DNA from: Apium graveolens
Taxonomy: Eukaryota; Streptophyta; Magnoliopsida; Apiales; Apiaceae
Direction: 5' to 3'
Length of the DNA: 64,000 nucleotides
Assembly: GCF_009905375.1 (NCBI RefSeq)
Contig: NC_133657.1
Span: forward strand, 63,178,503-63,242,502
Shown here: piece after piece, positions 1 to 10,860 of the stretch
Layout of the letters: every line of letters begins with the position of its first letter
Position numbering within the stretch: position 1 is the first letter of the stretch
Notes under the pieces: model-generated
What the model saw: the letters and a program-made list of their open reading frames with translations, nothing else
What the model was told of the DNA's origin: nothing
Databases searched by the model: none
Translations under genes and position numbers: made by a program

Positions 1-533
1 GGGTTTTTCAGAAATGGGAAGGTAAGTTTGGTGTCATGGGTTTTGAAAGTAATACCTTCATAGGTGACAGTATAGGGGGTTATTAAATTGAAGAAAGGTG
101 TACCTAATATGATAAGGTGATGTATGCCTTTAACTAGGAGAAAAGATGTCTTAATTTGGAAGGTTTTATTTTTGATAGAGGCATCAACCTTACTAACTAC
201 ATTGAGGTTTGAGTTATTAGCGGCGGTTAATTTTTCGTTGGTATGTTGATGAAATCTTTTTGGTATTATTTCTTCTTTAATGCAATTCAAATCTGCTCCT
301 GTATCGAATAAGGCAATGGTATCTAAGATAAAGTCATCTGAGAAGACAACTTTAACTTTTGTGAGATATTTTCGGTAGGTAACTTGTCTTAATTTATATA
401 AGAAATCTTCATCTTGTTCAGGAGTATTATTTAAACTGCTTAGTTGTTTTTGTTCAGTATTTTGCTCTTCTACTTCACGAACTAGAAGGACATTTAAAGC
501 TTCAGAATCTATCTTCTGTTGTTCTTTAAGGAT
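1..533 (-). pseudogene. Retropepsin-like aspartic protease fragment of a pararetrovirus-like element
   Basis: Read on the minus strand, this stretch stays open to the window edge and encodes an aspartic protease domain. The catalytic Asp-Thr-Gly-Ala is coded at 294-305 and is preceded by hydrophobic residues, as in retropepsins. A charged segment rich in Glu, Lys and Gln lies before it. The frame is shifted relative to the zinc-knuckle ORF just upstream (536-1207), with the switch near 590, so the polyprotein is broken. The gene order capsid, CCHC knuckle, protease fits plant pararetroviruses (Caulimoviridae) and LTR retroelements alike. I prefer a pararetrovirus-like relic, but the reverse transcriptase that would decide lies outside the window. 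Confidence 0.6.
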
Positions 534-535
534 TT

Positions 536-1207
536 TTAATTCTTCTTTGATTTCTTTGTGTAGGTCTTGTATTGTTGGAACGGGTTTCTGGTTGGGTCAA
601 TTGGTCGTTGGAGTAATTTTTCTAAGAGCTCTTTTCTTATTTGGGGATCAATTATCTTTTTTATAATTTTGAGAGAATGTTCCTCATTTCTGGTGAGGAC
701 ATTGATTCGTCTGTCTTCAGAGGAGGAATTGTGAGAGGAAGATGAGCTTGTTGCAATCTCATCTATTTGAAGAGGTTCATCATTTCCAGACATTTCAGAT
801 GTCTCAGAGGCGGAAGATTCAAGAAGTAAATCCAAGATTTTGTTGGATAGGCTTTCTTCTATGTTTAACTCTTGTATTTTCCTATTAAGTCTGCAGAATC
901 TAGATATATGTCCCTTTTTTCCGCATTTATAACAAGTTATATCTTTATTGGTTGGTTTAGTAAATTTATTTTTGTTGAAAGGTTTTTTGTTGTAGGAAGG
1001 TTTATTATTATTATTAAAGGAAGGTTTATTATAGAACGGTTCTGTTGATTTTTTGTAGAAATGTTTAGATTTTGTGAAACACCTTTTCTGATAAGGTCTT
1101 TGATATGGCTTGCATTCTCCATCACATTTTGTTTTTGAATAGCTTTTGTTGGGATTATAGTCAAACTGTTGACATAAAGTACCTAATTCCTGCTTTGTTC
1201 TTTTCAT
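536..1207 (-). pseudogene. Nucleocapsid segment with CCHC zinc knuckle, pararetrovirus-like
   Basis: This 223-codon open stretch is very rich in Lys, Asn, Tyr and Phe in its first 90 residues. It then carries one complete zinc knuckle, CYKCGKKGHISRFC, coded at 893-934. A Ser/Glu-rich acidic segment and a leucine-rich segment follow. A basic region before a single CCHC knuckle and an acidic tail are typical of the RNA-binding end of a capsid polyprotein. The start at 1207 is only the first in-frame Met. The natural protein probably continued from the capsid segment at 1326-1907, from which it is separated by an inserted repeat. The last residues run out of frame with the protease that follows. 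Confidence 0.65.
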
Positions 1208-1280
1208 TTCCCATTTGAGATGTCTTTGAAGTTTTAAATCTTGACAAATATTTAGGCCTTCTCATTTTGTTTGGCTTATG

Positions 1281-1340
1281 AGTTGGCCATATGTCAGGTT
1301 TTTTTAAGGTATCGGGCTTCCGTGTTCAGTTGGCCATATG
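1281..1340. repeat. 13-bp direct repeat flanking an extra segment inside the capsid region
   Basis: AGTTGGCCATATG occurs at 1281-1293 and again at 1328-1340. The offset is 47 bp, which is not a multiple of three, so the extra segment shifts the reading frame exactly where the capsid ORF ends. This looks like a filler insertion or slippage event rather than part of the original element. Confidence 0.7.
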
Positions 1341-1907
1341 AGTTGGAAGTCCGGCTAAGAATTTTTCCTTCCAATTTGCATGGTTCGAGTCTTCTCTAAG
1401 CATGACTCTGGTAAGGAAAGTAGTTTTATATCTTTGGAAATCACTAAGTTTTTTACATTTGAGATTATGTAAAAGATCAGCATTCTTATCTCTCAGGTGA
1501 GAAGGGTCACCAATGAAGTGGTGTGTTATGACTAGAATGAGTTGTGCTACTGCTCCTTGGATAGGGTTTCCTTGTTCATCTAAAATGGGTTTTCCCTCTT
1601 CATCTTCCCTAATGGAATTTAAGATTTCAAGATGATTTTCAGGGGTAAGGTGATAGTCCCACCAACCTTTTAATTGGCCAGAGAACCCTGCTATGAGTAA
1701 TTCAACTATAGCTTTGTCTGGGGTTCCTATTTGGGTTGTATAAGCATTAGCTGCCATGGTCATTTGTTGTAAATGATTTAGAATGTTATATTCAGAGATT
1801 CCGTCTATATTCCATTCATAAACAGAGGATGCATTGAATTTAGACTGGGTTAAAATTTCAAGTCTATTTTCAACTCCAATGTCCGGGGCTGTGAATTTTG
1901 GAATCAT
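1326..1907 (-). pseudogene. Capsid (gag-like) core segment, pararetrovirus-like
   Basis: This 193-codon stretch has the look of a plant retroelement capsid core. It has hydrophobic helices, a tryptophan pair (GWWDYHLTPE) near residue 80, and a short charged insertion (EDEEGKPILDEQGNP). A conserved-looking C-terminal part follows, with LSDFQRYKTTFLTRVML. It ends at a stop in the duplicated 13-bp segment at 1328-1340, so the downstream knuckle is out of frame. Upstream, similar coding continues in pieces to about 2337. I recognise the general capsid type but cannot name the family with certainty. Confidence 0.55.
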
Positions 1908-2337
1908 TTGTCGGAGGTCATGAACTTGGGGTATTTAATTTATGAAAGCAACTTCATCTGATTCATGATGTATGATATTCAGTTGTTTAGATGAAACACT
2001 GTCAGCAACTATTTGGGTTGTGGAAGAGGAGGCTTCAAGTCTGCTAAGATGGTCTTTGATGGCTTTAACGAATTCTGGTCTATTTGTTTGAATTTGTTGT
2101 TGTCTTTGTCTAGAAACTTGGTATGGCTTAAAGATGGGTTCTTGGTTATTAATACTTTTGGGGAAATCTATTTTTTTTAATTCGATCTTCTATTCGGTTT
2201 AGTTGACTTCCTATGCTATTTAGGTGGGTGTTTGTGTAATTAACAGTAAGGATTGTATTCCTAGTATTTTTTAGTATGTCATCATCTGGTCTCTTGATGG
2301 GGTGTGCCTCGATTTTTTCAATATGAACTACTATCAC
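1908..2337 (-). pseudogene. Degraded upstream part of the pararetrovirus-like polyprotein
   Basis: A 62-codon open piece (2149-2337) encodes a segment with NTHLNSIGSQLNRIEDRI, a heptad-like pattern that suggests a short coiled coil. Between 2148 and 1908 coding continues only with frame changes. By position this is the linker before the capsid core. No intact start is visible. Confidence 0.45.
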
Positions 2338-2460
2338 TGGTACAAGATGTGTATATTATCTGCTCTCTAATTTCAAGTGTGTTTATTACTATCTTCTTCT
2401 TCTTATTTATAGAAGGATGAGGAGTCTAATTTCTTGAAACAATATCATTCTTTTTCTTGT

Positions 2461-2560
2461 AGTGGAGTTCTGCTTTCCTGAGTGGACAGCTTTACTTGAG
2501 TGGGAGGTCCTCTTTTTCTTAGTGGAGGGGCTGCTTTCCTGAGTGGGAGGCTGCTTTCTT
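2461..2560 (+). repeat. Imperfect short tandem repeats (CTGCTTTCCTGAGTGG-like)
   Basis: At least three imperfect copies of a 16-base unit, CTGCTTTCCTGAGTGG, occur near 2468, 2531 and 2550, with partial copies between. The stretch 2338-2460 before it has no coding potential that I can support. Confidence 0.5.
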
Positions 2561-2570
2561 CACAGGATTT

Positions 2571-2572
<2 letters not shown>

Positions 2573-2624
<52 letters not shown>
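2573..2624. repeat. (AT)n microsatellite
   Basis: An uninterrupted AT dinucleotide run of about 52 bp marks the boundary between the pararetrovirus-like relic and the next block. Confidence 0.97.
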
Positions 2625-2626
<2 letters not shown>

Positions 2627-2925
2627 TAGATGCCTAGAAGACCTATTAGACCCGAACAGAACAGAGTCTCACCCCCTTCCGGTCCCGGCTCCTTTGAGGT
2701 AGTTTGTATCAGACCATGTGCGGTCTGATGAGTTGCTGAATAAGTTTGTGCGTCAGACTTTTAATAAATGGCCGTGTAATAGTGAGTAGCTTAAATCATA
2801 CTTGAACCTGGATCGACTTTGGTTTTGGGGTCGTGTTAGTGTAATAATAATAATCTTATAGTTTATATTTGTAGTTTGTTATGTTTGGTGACGTCAACTC
2901 TCGACCCCGGGGTTGAGGCCTTCAC
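2625..2925. other. Unassigned segment between two elements, with a small perfect hairpin
   Basis: No ORF. A 7-bp perfect stem with a 6-base loop (TCAGACC...GGTCTGA) lies at 2710-2729. The GC-rich end (CGACCCCGGGGTTGAG) resembles the end of a Ty3 LTR, but no partner is found in the window. I cannot assign it. Confidence 0.4.
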
Positions 2926-5180
2926 ATATATAGGGTGTTAGGAGTTTGATTATACATTGAATAAGCTTTAATTTAAGTTATTAATCTTGAAGTTTCATGT
3001 AAAAATACGTGAATTCGATGTTTGGCCGGAGTTTTGATCGATTTGGCCGGAGATGCTTATTCCAGGATGATTCCGGTGATTGGATGGTTGATACGAGTTA
3101 GTGAAGTGATTTAGGATCGATCCCAGCTATAAAACACACCAAAAGATTGTGGTTTTGGCCTGAATTTGGTTGATCAGAGTCCAGGAAACCCACTGGAAAC
3201 TGGGAATTTTCTGGTGAGTTTCTCCTGACCTGATTGTTCTTCAGGACCCTGTTGCAACCCGTTTTGATCTGTTTTGCCCAATTCTGTTTTCTAAAAACTG
3301 TTTTTGATAATTATTTTTACTTTTTATTTTTATAAATTATTAAAATCAGTTTAATTTATTTAATTAATTGATTAATTTATTAATTTAATTAATTGATTTA
3401 TTTTATAAATAAATCCTGAAATATTTTCTGAAATTTGAAATTAATTATTTCCTTAATTTTTTATTAATTATTTAAAAATGATTAATTATTTTAATAATTA
3501 ATCAACTTATTTTCAATAATTCATAATCAATTCATTTTAATTCCAAAAATTATGGGAAAATCATTTTTAATTTTGGTTTTACCCAAATAATTATTTAAAA
3601 ATATATTTGAGGTTCAATTATCTTGAATAATAAATTGATTTATCCTTATTTATTTAATAATAATTGAACTGTTTATCCGATTTAATCAAAACAAAAGCCC
3701 TTCGACTCCGAAAAATGATCTGTTTTCAATAAAAATAGTTTCAAACCTTAATTTATTTTGGAAACGAGTTAGCTTTCGATATTTATTTACTTGTAGACCC
3801 TATTAATTATAGAGACGAGTCCAATAAATCCCGAAAATTAGGAAACGAACTAGAAATTGTTCGAAAATGCATATAGTGTTCCGATTTCGATTCTAAAAAT
3901 TATTTTAAGCCTAAAATGACTATGTGACTTATGTGTTATGGGAATTATGTGGTTAATCGAGTCCTAATAGTTAGTAATTATTGTACGAGTCGATTGTAAG
4001 CGTATGGGTAGACGAAAAGGGCTACGTGAAGTCGGTTTGAGACGCAATTGAGATACAAGTTGACTAAATAAGCATCTTTCTTTGATAGATACGAAACAAA
4101 CAAGGCGGACCGAGCCAGTATTAGAGAACTGTGATATACTTGTGGTAGATCGCGTGACAGGCAAGTTTTTTCTCCTATTCTAAATTTAGAATAGTGAATC
4201 ATTTTCTTCTATTCAGATTCTCAACTCGATAAACACTGAAAATTCCTATTCACATACATTGATACACAATTATTGTTCCTTTGTTTATAATCCATTTCGA
4301 TTCCTGATTTCTCCTGATTTACTGAATACTCTATTCATATTCCAATAGGTTATATATATCCTGATATATTCCGATGTTGGGATATCAAAGCATACCGATT
4401 GTTCCGGTTGCTCATCTGTGGACTGGATGGTGATGATTAGGATCAGGTATACACTTGATCCTATGGATCGGGAATTAACCGAATCCTTATTTTGGGCTGT
4501 TGAGCCTGGGTACCCGACTAGATCTATACATAGAGGTATAGATCTGCACTGTATCCTGACTGATCAGCAGGTTGATAGGTGCGAACTTATGTCTAGTCTA
4601 GTTTATTGATACTCGCGGATAGTGGCCTTCGTTCTCTCTTTAGTTACCGATACAATCAGATTACTGGTTCATTTAACTTTATTTTAATACTGTTCACATA
4701 TTATGGACTTGTTGAGCAAATTTTGGCTTACCCCCTTTGTTGTTATTTACCTTGTTTGTTTTCAGTCAAGAAAAAGAATAAAACCTATCCGGACTCGCGT
4801 GGTAAGAAAGCGTGTTAAGTAGCGGGACCCTCTAATACCAAGAGTGCTAATCCCAATTCAGGAAGAGAGCTTTGTGCTACCTGAGCAGGTGTAGTGTAGA
4901 TAGTTGTGGTGTGAGTTTGAATAAAATGAATTTAGTTTAAAATTTGTTTAGATAATAGTTTGTAATAAAGAGAGTTCTATGAGATTTTATATTTGAGTTA
5001 TAATAAAGTTAGTAAGTTGTTCTTATTTTTATTCCTCGACCTGAAAAGATCATGGATAGATATAAAGAGGTTAGATATATATATATATATATATTTGCAT
5101 AATTAGTATACAGGTATGTGTTATGTTGGAAATTAGCAAGTAACCCCCATATTTAAACCCCAGATTTGGAGGGCGGTACA
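2926..5180 (+). mobile_element. 5' LTR of Ty3 chromovirus 1, truncated at its 5' end
   Basis: This block is collinear with 12191-14093 plus 28097-28470, the split 3' LTR of the same element. It ends in ACA directly before a primer-binding site. The first kilobase of the 3' LTR (11170-12190, starting TGTAACGACT) has no counterpart here. Homology starts at the shared sequence CATATAGGGTGTTAGG. The LTR is AT-rich and has no gene. Small open frames inside it are chance. The missing part implies a deletion or rearrangement after insertion. Confidence 0.85.
4520..4545 (+). other. Perfect 10-bp hairpin inside the Ty3 LTR
   Basis: AGATCTATAC at 4520-4529 pairs with GTATAGATCT at 4536-4545 around a 6-base loop. 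The other LTR has the same hairpin near 13818-13843 with one mismatch. It could act in the LTR transcript, for example near the polyadenylation region, but this is inference. Confidence 0.6.
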
Positions 5181-5183
5181 GTT

Positions 5184-5195
5184 TGGCATCAAAGC
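5184..5195 (+). promoter_or_regulatory. Primer-binding site of Ty3 element 1 (diverged initiator tRNA-Met)
   Basis: TGGCATCAAAGC lies three bases after the LTR end. It differs from the standard plant iMet site TGGTATCAGAGC at two positions, both explained by transitions. Its place fixes the LTR end and the plus orientation. Confidence 0.75.
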
Positions 5196-5320
5196 TGTAG
5201 GTTTTGGTTCCTAAAACAAGAACATTAGGATTAAGATATGATAGGAAGATCACATAAGATAAGGATAGGATTTTTAGGATTCAGATAGCTTCTAAGATTA
5301 GGAATTTATAAGTTCTAGGA

Positions 5321-6100
5321 ATGCTAAGTGACCTTCTCTTATTTTGTGTTTGGTTATATTATCATATGGCATCATCATCTTCCGAGAGGAACATCACGGG
5401 ACCGGTAGCCCCGGTGATACCACCAGTACCAGTAGAGGCCCCAGCACAGGTACCACCAGCACAAATACCCCAGGAGCCAGCACTACCAGCACAAGAGCAG
5501 TTACCGGATCCTGAGATGTTTGATCCGATGGAGTTTTTCGAGCCATTGATACCACCTCTATTACCTCTTGAGTATCATTTTATACCTGAGATTAAGCCAG
5601 AGCTTCCACCAGTTGCAGCTCCACTTCCTTTACCAGTGTATGCTCCAGTTCCGGAGGTATTTCAGATGGCCCCGGTTGAGGGGATGGGAGAACACGACAT
5701 AGGTTTACAGTTGGGATTGCCACAACAAGGTGTTGCTGGGATACCCAGAGTTCCGTCTCAGGAGTCAGTTGGTCAGGTTAGAGAGCCGCACATGGTACCT
5801 TATCACGAGTATAGTAGCATGAGGGAGTATGTGCGTTATTGGAGATCCCAGTGCAGGGAGATTATGGGACTATTTGATCAGAGGGACAGAGGACCTTTAT
5901 CAGCACTCCAGCTAGATTATCAGTTGAGACGGAGATAACAGCAGACATTTTATAGTGCTTCTCTTGAGTTAGATGCATTGATTCATGATGGGACTCTTAC
6001 CTATGTAGAGTTTCATAGAGCCACTCCTCTTGTGCAGTCAGTTATTGAGACCCTTTGACGGGAGTTGGACGGTATTCCTCCATGGTTTTGATGTGCGACA
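5321..6100 (+). pseudogene. Accessory ORF before gag in Ty3 element 1 (proline-rich)
   Basis: The open part, 5321-5938 (205 codons), encodes a Pro/Val/Ala/Glu-rich N-terminal half (PVAPVIPPVPVEAPAQVPP) followed by a more ordinary region with tyrosines and arginines. After a TAA at 5936-5938 the coding pattern continues in frame (LELDALIHDG) to about 6095. A likely start is the Met before ASSSSERN near 5366. The second Ty3 element in this window has a different, acidic ORF in the same place (43754-44522), so an extra pre-gag gene is a shared layout. I do not recognise a domain and give no function. Confidence 0.5.
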
Positions 6101-6572
6101 CTTGGACCGGGATTTTATAGTATATGTGATATATGTAGATAAAGGCAACTATAATATAGTGAGACTGGATGTATGTGTGTACTCAGTTTTGATCAACCGC
6201 GGTTATGATAGACGTTATTTTGGACTTTTGTATCAAGCACTAACACCTGATGCTGGTGTCTGTTATATATAAGATAAACTTTTTTCTTTCATTTATTTAA
6301 ATTTTCAGTCTTTACAGCATTTACATTTACTTTATTACTTTACAGTCTTTCCATATTTTTTAAATTTTGTTCAATTTTGAAAAGGTAAATGGAATGTTTA
6401 TAAAACTATAGTTCAATTTATTTATTTGAAATTTTAAAATTGTTCCAAATGAATTGTTTAAATCTTAAACTATTTAAATTTTATGTTTTGATGTAAGTCA
6501 AACTGTTTCTTTATCCACTATCAATTGTTTAATAAAATTATTGAAAGAACTGTTTGTTTTATTAACAGAAAA
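6101..6572 (+). other. Leader segment between accessory ORF and gag
   Basis: AT-rich, with no coding region I can support beyond fragments. The end, ATTAACAG just before the gag Met, could be a splice acceptor for a subgenomic gag mRNA. That is inference from sequence only. Confidence 0.35.
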
Positions 6573-7645
6573 ATGGCACCAAAAAGAAAGACCAGAACTG
6601 AGACCTTTAACAGCAATTCTGTGGAACAGAATAATAACCCTATGAACCAAATGTTCCATCTGATGCAATAACATATGGTAATGAGGAAGCAGCAGATACA
6701 ATAACAACAACAATAACAACAGTTTCAGCAACTAATATTACAACAACCACCCCGTCCTGAACCCCATATACCACCAGTTGTGCATGTTGTTACTTTTAAG
6801 CAGTTTCAATCAGTTAAGCCTCCAGAATTTGAGGGCACAGCGGATCCTACTAAAGCTAGGGCTTGGTTGAAAGAGATAGAGAAAGCGTTAGCGCTAGTGA
6901 AAATTGAAGAGGATCAGAAAACTGGTTTTGCTAGCTATTTCCTTAAATGAGAGGCTAATTATTGGTAGGAATCCAAGAAAGCATTAGAAGGTGAAGGTAT
7001 CGTGACTTGGGATAGGTTTACTAAATTGTTTCTAGAGAAATATTTTTCTCTCTATGTGAAAAACCAGATGGAAATTAAGTTCTTGGAATTGAAGCAAGGA
7101 AACATGTCAGTGACTGAATATGTAGACAAGTTTACGGAATTGGCTAGGTTTGTTCCGGAATAGGTTGATACTGATGAGAAATGGGCTAAAATACTCCAAC
7201 ATGGATTGCAGCCATGGATTCGTAGCAGAGTGGCAGTATTTGAACTGACGACATATACGGCTGTGGTTCAGAAAGCCATAATTATTGAAGGGGAAAGTGA
7301 GATGTCCCAAAAGGAAAAGGGACAAGGAAATTTTCAGATACTTTCAAACAGGAAACCAAGATTTCAGGCCCGGAAAAATATGAATTTAAAAAAAATAGGA
7401 CACGGTAATCAGAGAGGAAGTAATCATTTCCAAGCTCCAAACCAGCAGGGAATGGTCAGACCACCATTGCCATACTACAAAACATGTGGACAGAAACATG
7501 CGGGCATCTGCAACAAGGAAAAATATGGTATGCTTCAGGTGAACGCGGAAAGGGCACTACTCCAATGAATGCCCAACAAGGAAGATAGAGGTTACATGTT
7601 TCCAGTGTGGGAAGAAAGGGCATGTTGTCAGGTATTGTAGAAGAC
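6573..7645 (+). pseudogene. Ty3 element 1 gag (capsid and zinc knuckle), broken
   Basis: The start is the ATG at 6573 (MAPKRKT). A Gln/Asn-rich stretch leads to a retrotransposon gag domain with AWLKEIEKAL, FLEKYFSLYV and LKQGNMSVTEYVDKF, in the order usual for Ty3 chromoviruses. The C-terminal part is basic and ends in a complete CCHC knuckle (CFQCGKKGHVVRYC) near 7600-7641. It is preceded by a half knuckle CGQKHAGIC. Stops occur after FHLMQ, after SYFLK, after EANYW and after RFVPE. Several look like CAG or TGG turned into TAG, as expected from deamination of methylated cytosine. The frame also shifts before the last knuckle. Confidence 0.85.
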
Positions 7646-8205
7646 CAGCGATGACATCTAGTATTCCGAAAGTATTGGCACTACCTCCACGACCACAACA
7701 GAACCATCCTAAAGCAAGAACTTTTAATATGACTATGAAGGAAGCTGTGCAGAGTCCAAGTGTGATTGCAGGTACGCTTTCTATGAATTTTGTAGATGCA
7801 AAAGTATTGATTGATTCTGGAGCAACAAGATCTTTTATTTCTGAATAATTCATTGATAAGATATGTTATGAAATTCAACAGTTGGGCGAGATGTTAATTA
7901 TAAAATTAGCGAATGACGACCAAGTTCTTGTTGATCGAATATATCCAGAATGTGATATTGAGATAGCAGAATACCATTTCTCAATTGACTTGATACCTTT
8001 CAAGTTAGGAGAGTTTGATGTTATTCTAGAATTGGATTGGTTAGCAGGTAATAATGTTCAGATCGATTATGCGAACAAGAAAGTGAAATTGTGAACTGCG
8101 GATAATGCAACGGTAATATTTAAAGGTGAGAAACAGTGGAAAAAGTTCCTGACAATGATGCATACTAAACGATTGCTACGTCAAGGATGCAAAGCTTATT
8201 TGGAT
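7646..8205 (+). pseudogene. Ty3 element 1 protease
   Basis: The catalytic triplet Asp-Ser-Gly is coded at 7813-7821 within VLIDSGATRSFIS, a typical Ty3 protease active site. After a stop at 7846-7848 the frame resumes and encodes the C-terminal half, including FKLGEFDVILELDWLAGN (normally ending in GMDWL). A further stop follows KKVKL at 8092. The order after the gag knuckle is standard for the gag-pol of this group. The domain is complete in content but not translatable in one piece. Confidence 0.85.
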
Positions 8206-9180
8206 TAAATATTGGATACTGAAAGGAAAGTCCGAGAATTGAAGACATTTCCATTGTATGTGAGTTTCCTAATATCTTTCCAGATGAACTTCCAGGATTG
8301 CCGCCTGATCGAGAAATCAAATTTACTATTGATTTGGCACAAAGCACGGAACCATTTTCGAAAGCTCTGTATCGGATGACACTGGTTGAAATGAAAAAGT
8401 TGGCAACACAGTTATAAGATCTTCTAGACAAAGGAATTATAAGACCCCGTGTATCCTCATGGGGTGCATCAGTATTGTTTGTGAAGAAGAAAGACGACAG
8501 TATGCGACTATGTATTGATTATCGTGAATTGAATAAGTTGATTATCAAGAATAAGTATCCTTTTACCACGAATCGATGATTTGTTTGACCAACTAAAAGG
8601 AGCTGCATGGTTTTCTAAGACAGACTTGAGGTCGGGATACCATCAGTTGAAGATCAAGGCTGAAGGTATTTCCAAGACTGCTTTTTGTACCAGATATGGA
8701 CATTATGAGTTTCTCGTAATGGGATTTGGTTTAACTAATGCACCCGCAGCGTTCATGGATCTGATAAATAGAGTATTCAAGAAGTACTTGGATAAATTTG
8801 TAATTATATTTATTGATGACATTTTGATTTACTCAAAGACTGAAGAAGAACATGCTGAGCATTTGAGAATTTCATTAGAAATCTTAAGAAAAGAACAGCT
8901 TTACGCGAAGTTCTCGAAATGCGAATTCTGGTTAAGAGAAGTACAATTCTTAGGCCACATAATCAGTATTGAATGAATCAAAGTCGATCCAGCAAAGATT
9001 GAAGCTGTATTGAATTGGGAGAGACCAAAGACCCCGACGTAAGTCAGAAGTTTCTTGGGATTGGCAGGTTATTACAGAAGATTTGTTAAGGATTTTGCGA
9101 AGATAGTTACGCCATTGACCAAGTTGACCCGGAAGAATGAAAAATTCGTATGGGATGCAAAATGTGAGGAAAGTTTTTAG
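8206..9180 (+). pseudogene. Ty3 element 1 reverse transcriptase
   Basis: The segment encodes the fingers ([20 protein letters not shown]), the palm with [11 protein letters not shown] (FIDD at 8809-8820) and the connection LGLAGYYRRFVKDFAKI. All are diagnostic of Ty3 RT. An extra T near 8559 shifts the frame just before DDLFDQLKG. Stops interrupt it near 8206, 8414, 8975, 9042 and 9178. The longest intact part is 8581-8976. The catalytic aspartates survive, but the enzyme cannot be made in full. Confidence 0.9.
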
Positions 9181-9585
9181 GAATTGAAGAATCGACTGGT
9201 GACCGCACCTGTATTAGTACTACCAGATGAATACGGTGATTTTGTTATTTATAGCAATGCTTCCTACCGAGGGCTTGGATGCATATTAATGCAGCATGGT
9301 AACGTAATTGCATATGCTTCTAGACAACTGAAACCTCATGAACAGAAATATCCTACACATGATCTGGAATTAGCAGCAATCGTGTTCGCACTGAAACTTT
9401 GGAGACATTATTTTTATGGTGAAAAGTGTGAAATTTACATATATCACAAAAGTCTAAAGTATATCTTTGCGCAGAAGGAACTTAATATGAGACAACGACG
9501 ATGGCTAGAATTGATCAAGGATTATGATGTTACAATCAGCTATTATCCAGGAAAAGCAAATGTCATAGCAGATGCGCTAAGTTGA
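9181..9585 (+). pseudogene. Ty3 element 1 RNase H, catalytic residues altered
   Basis: This open stretch of about 133 codons covers the whole RNase H domain, from [16 protein letters not shown] to NVIADALS. In the family the four catalytic acids lie in DAS, the Glu of LELAA, TDHKSL and ADALS. Here DAS is NAS and TDHKSL reads IYHKSL, so the first and third acidic positions are lost while the second and fourth remain. It is therefore inactive even though it is the longest unbroken part of pol. A stop follows at the junction to integrase. Confidence 0.85.
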
Positions 9586-10860
9586 AAAGAAAAATTGAAT
9601 ATGTTAACTACCTCAGAGGAATTGATCAAAGAATTTGATAAACTGGAAATTGATGTTCGTATTCCAGAAGAATCTACTGAAATGAATTATGCAATGACAT
9701 TTCAATCCGAACTGTTGTAAAAGATCCGAAGATGCCAAGAGAAAGTAATGAGTCAAGAAGACAACAGTCTAACAGGAGAAGAAATTACAAGTCAGAAAGA
9801 TGATAAGGGAATTCTAAGATTTTCATCATAAACCTGGGTACCTAAAGTAACAGAATTAAAAGAAGAAATCATACGAGACGCTCACAACTCAAGATATTCT
9901 ATTCATCTAGGAAGTATGAAAATGTATCGAGATCTGAAAGAAAACTTTTGGTAGCCAGACATAAAGAAAGAAATAGTGGAATGGGTAAGTAAATGTTATA
10001 TATGCCAACGAGTCAAAGCAGAACACCAACGTCCAAGCGAATTACTACAACCACTGGATATTCCAGAATGGAAATGGGAACATCTAGCGATGGAATTTGT
10101 GGTAGGACTTCCAAGAACCAGAGCAAATCATGATGCAATTTGGGTTATCATTGACTGATTAACAAAGTCAGCGCATTTTCTTCCAATCAATAAAAGATTT
10201 TCGCTCGACAAGTTAGTGCACGTAAATCTCAAGGAAATCGTGATGCGACATGGAGTTCCTGTATCAATCATATCTTATCGAGACCCACACTTTAATTCAA
10301 AGTTCTGGAGATAATTTCAGGAATGCTTAGGCACCAAATTGAATATGAGTACCGCTTATCATCCGCAAACGGACGGGCAAAGTGAAAGAACAATCCAAAT
10401 AATTGAAGATATGCTACATGTATGTGCATTAGAATTTAAAGGCAATTGGGATGAGCATTTACCGTTAGTGGAATTTTATTATATCAACAGTTATCATGCA
10501 AGCATTGAAATGCGACCTTATGAAGCTTTATACAGAAGAAAGTGCAGATCACCTGTATATTGGAATGAAGTTGGTGAACATAAAATTCTAGGTCCCGAAT
10601 TGATTCAGCAGACCAAGGAAAAAGTAGATCTTGTTCGAAAGCGACTAGAGGCAACGCAAAATCGATAACGCAAATATGCAGATCAAACCAGAAAGGATAT
10701 GGATTTTCGGGAAGGAGAGCATGTGTTATTAAAAGTATCGCCATGGAAAGGATTGACTAGATTTGGCAACAAGGGTAAATTGAAGCCACGATACATTGGT
10801 CCATTTAAAATCTTGAAAAGAGTCGGGAAGGTCGCGTACGAGTAAGCCTTACCTCCTCAT
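9586..10860 (+). pseudogene. Ty3 element 1 integrase
   Basis: An HHCC zinc domain is visible around 9880-10010 (AHNSRYSIHLG then CYICQRVK). The core follows, with MEFVVGLPRT, SYRDPHFNS and TDGQSERTIQ. The first catalytic Asp of the family (MDFV) is Glu here and the second (SDRD) is Tyr. Only the final Glu in QSER is kept. Stops occur near 9717, 9829, 9951, 10156, 10311 and 10666. The region to about 10860 encodes the C-terminal part (FREGEHVLLKVSPWKG). This is a dead integrase of Tekay/Del type. Confidence 0.9.

Noticed and set aside
4418..4818. Two short plus-strand open frames, one repeated at 13674-13898
   Set aside because: They lie in both LTRs of Ty3 element 1, are not kept open over the same length, and show no protein-level conservation.
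5184..5195. Primer-binding sites as possible tRNA genes
   Set aside because: Only the 12-base tRNA 3' complement is present next to LTR ends; no cloverleaf surrounds it.
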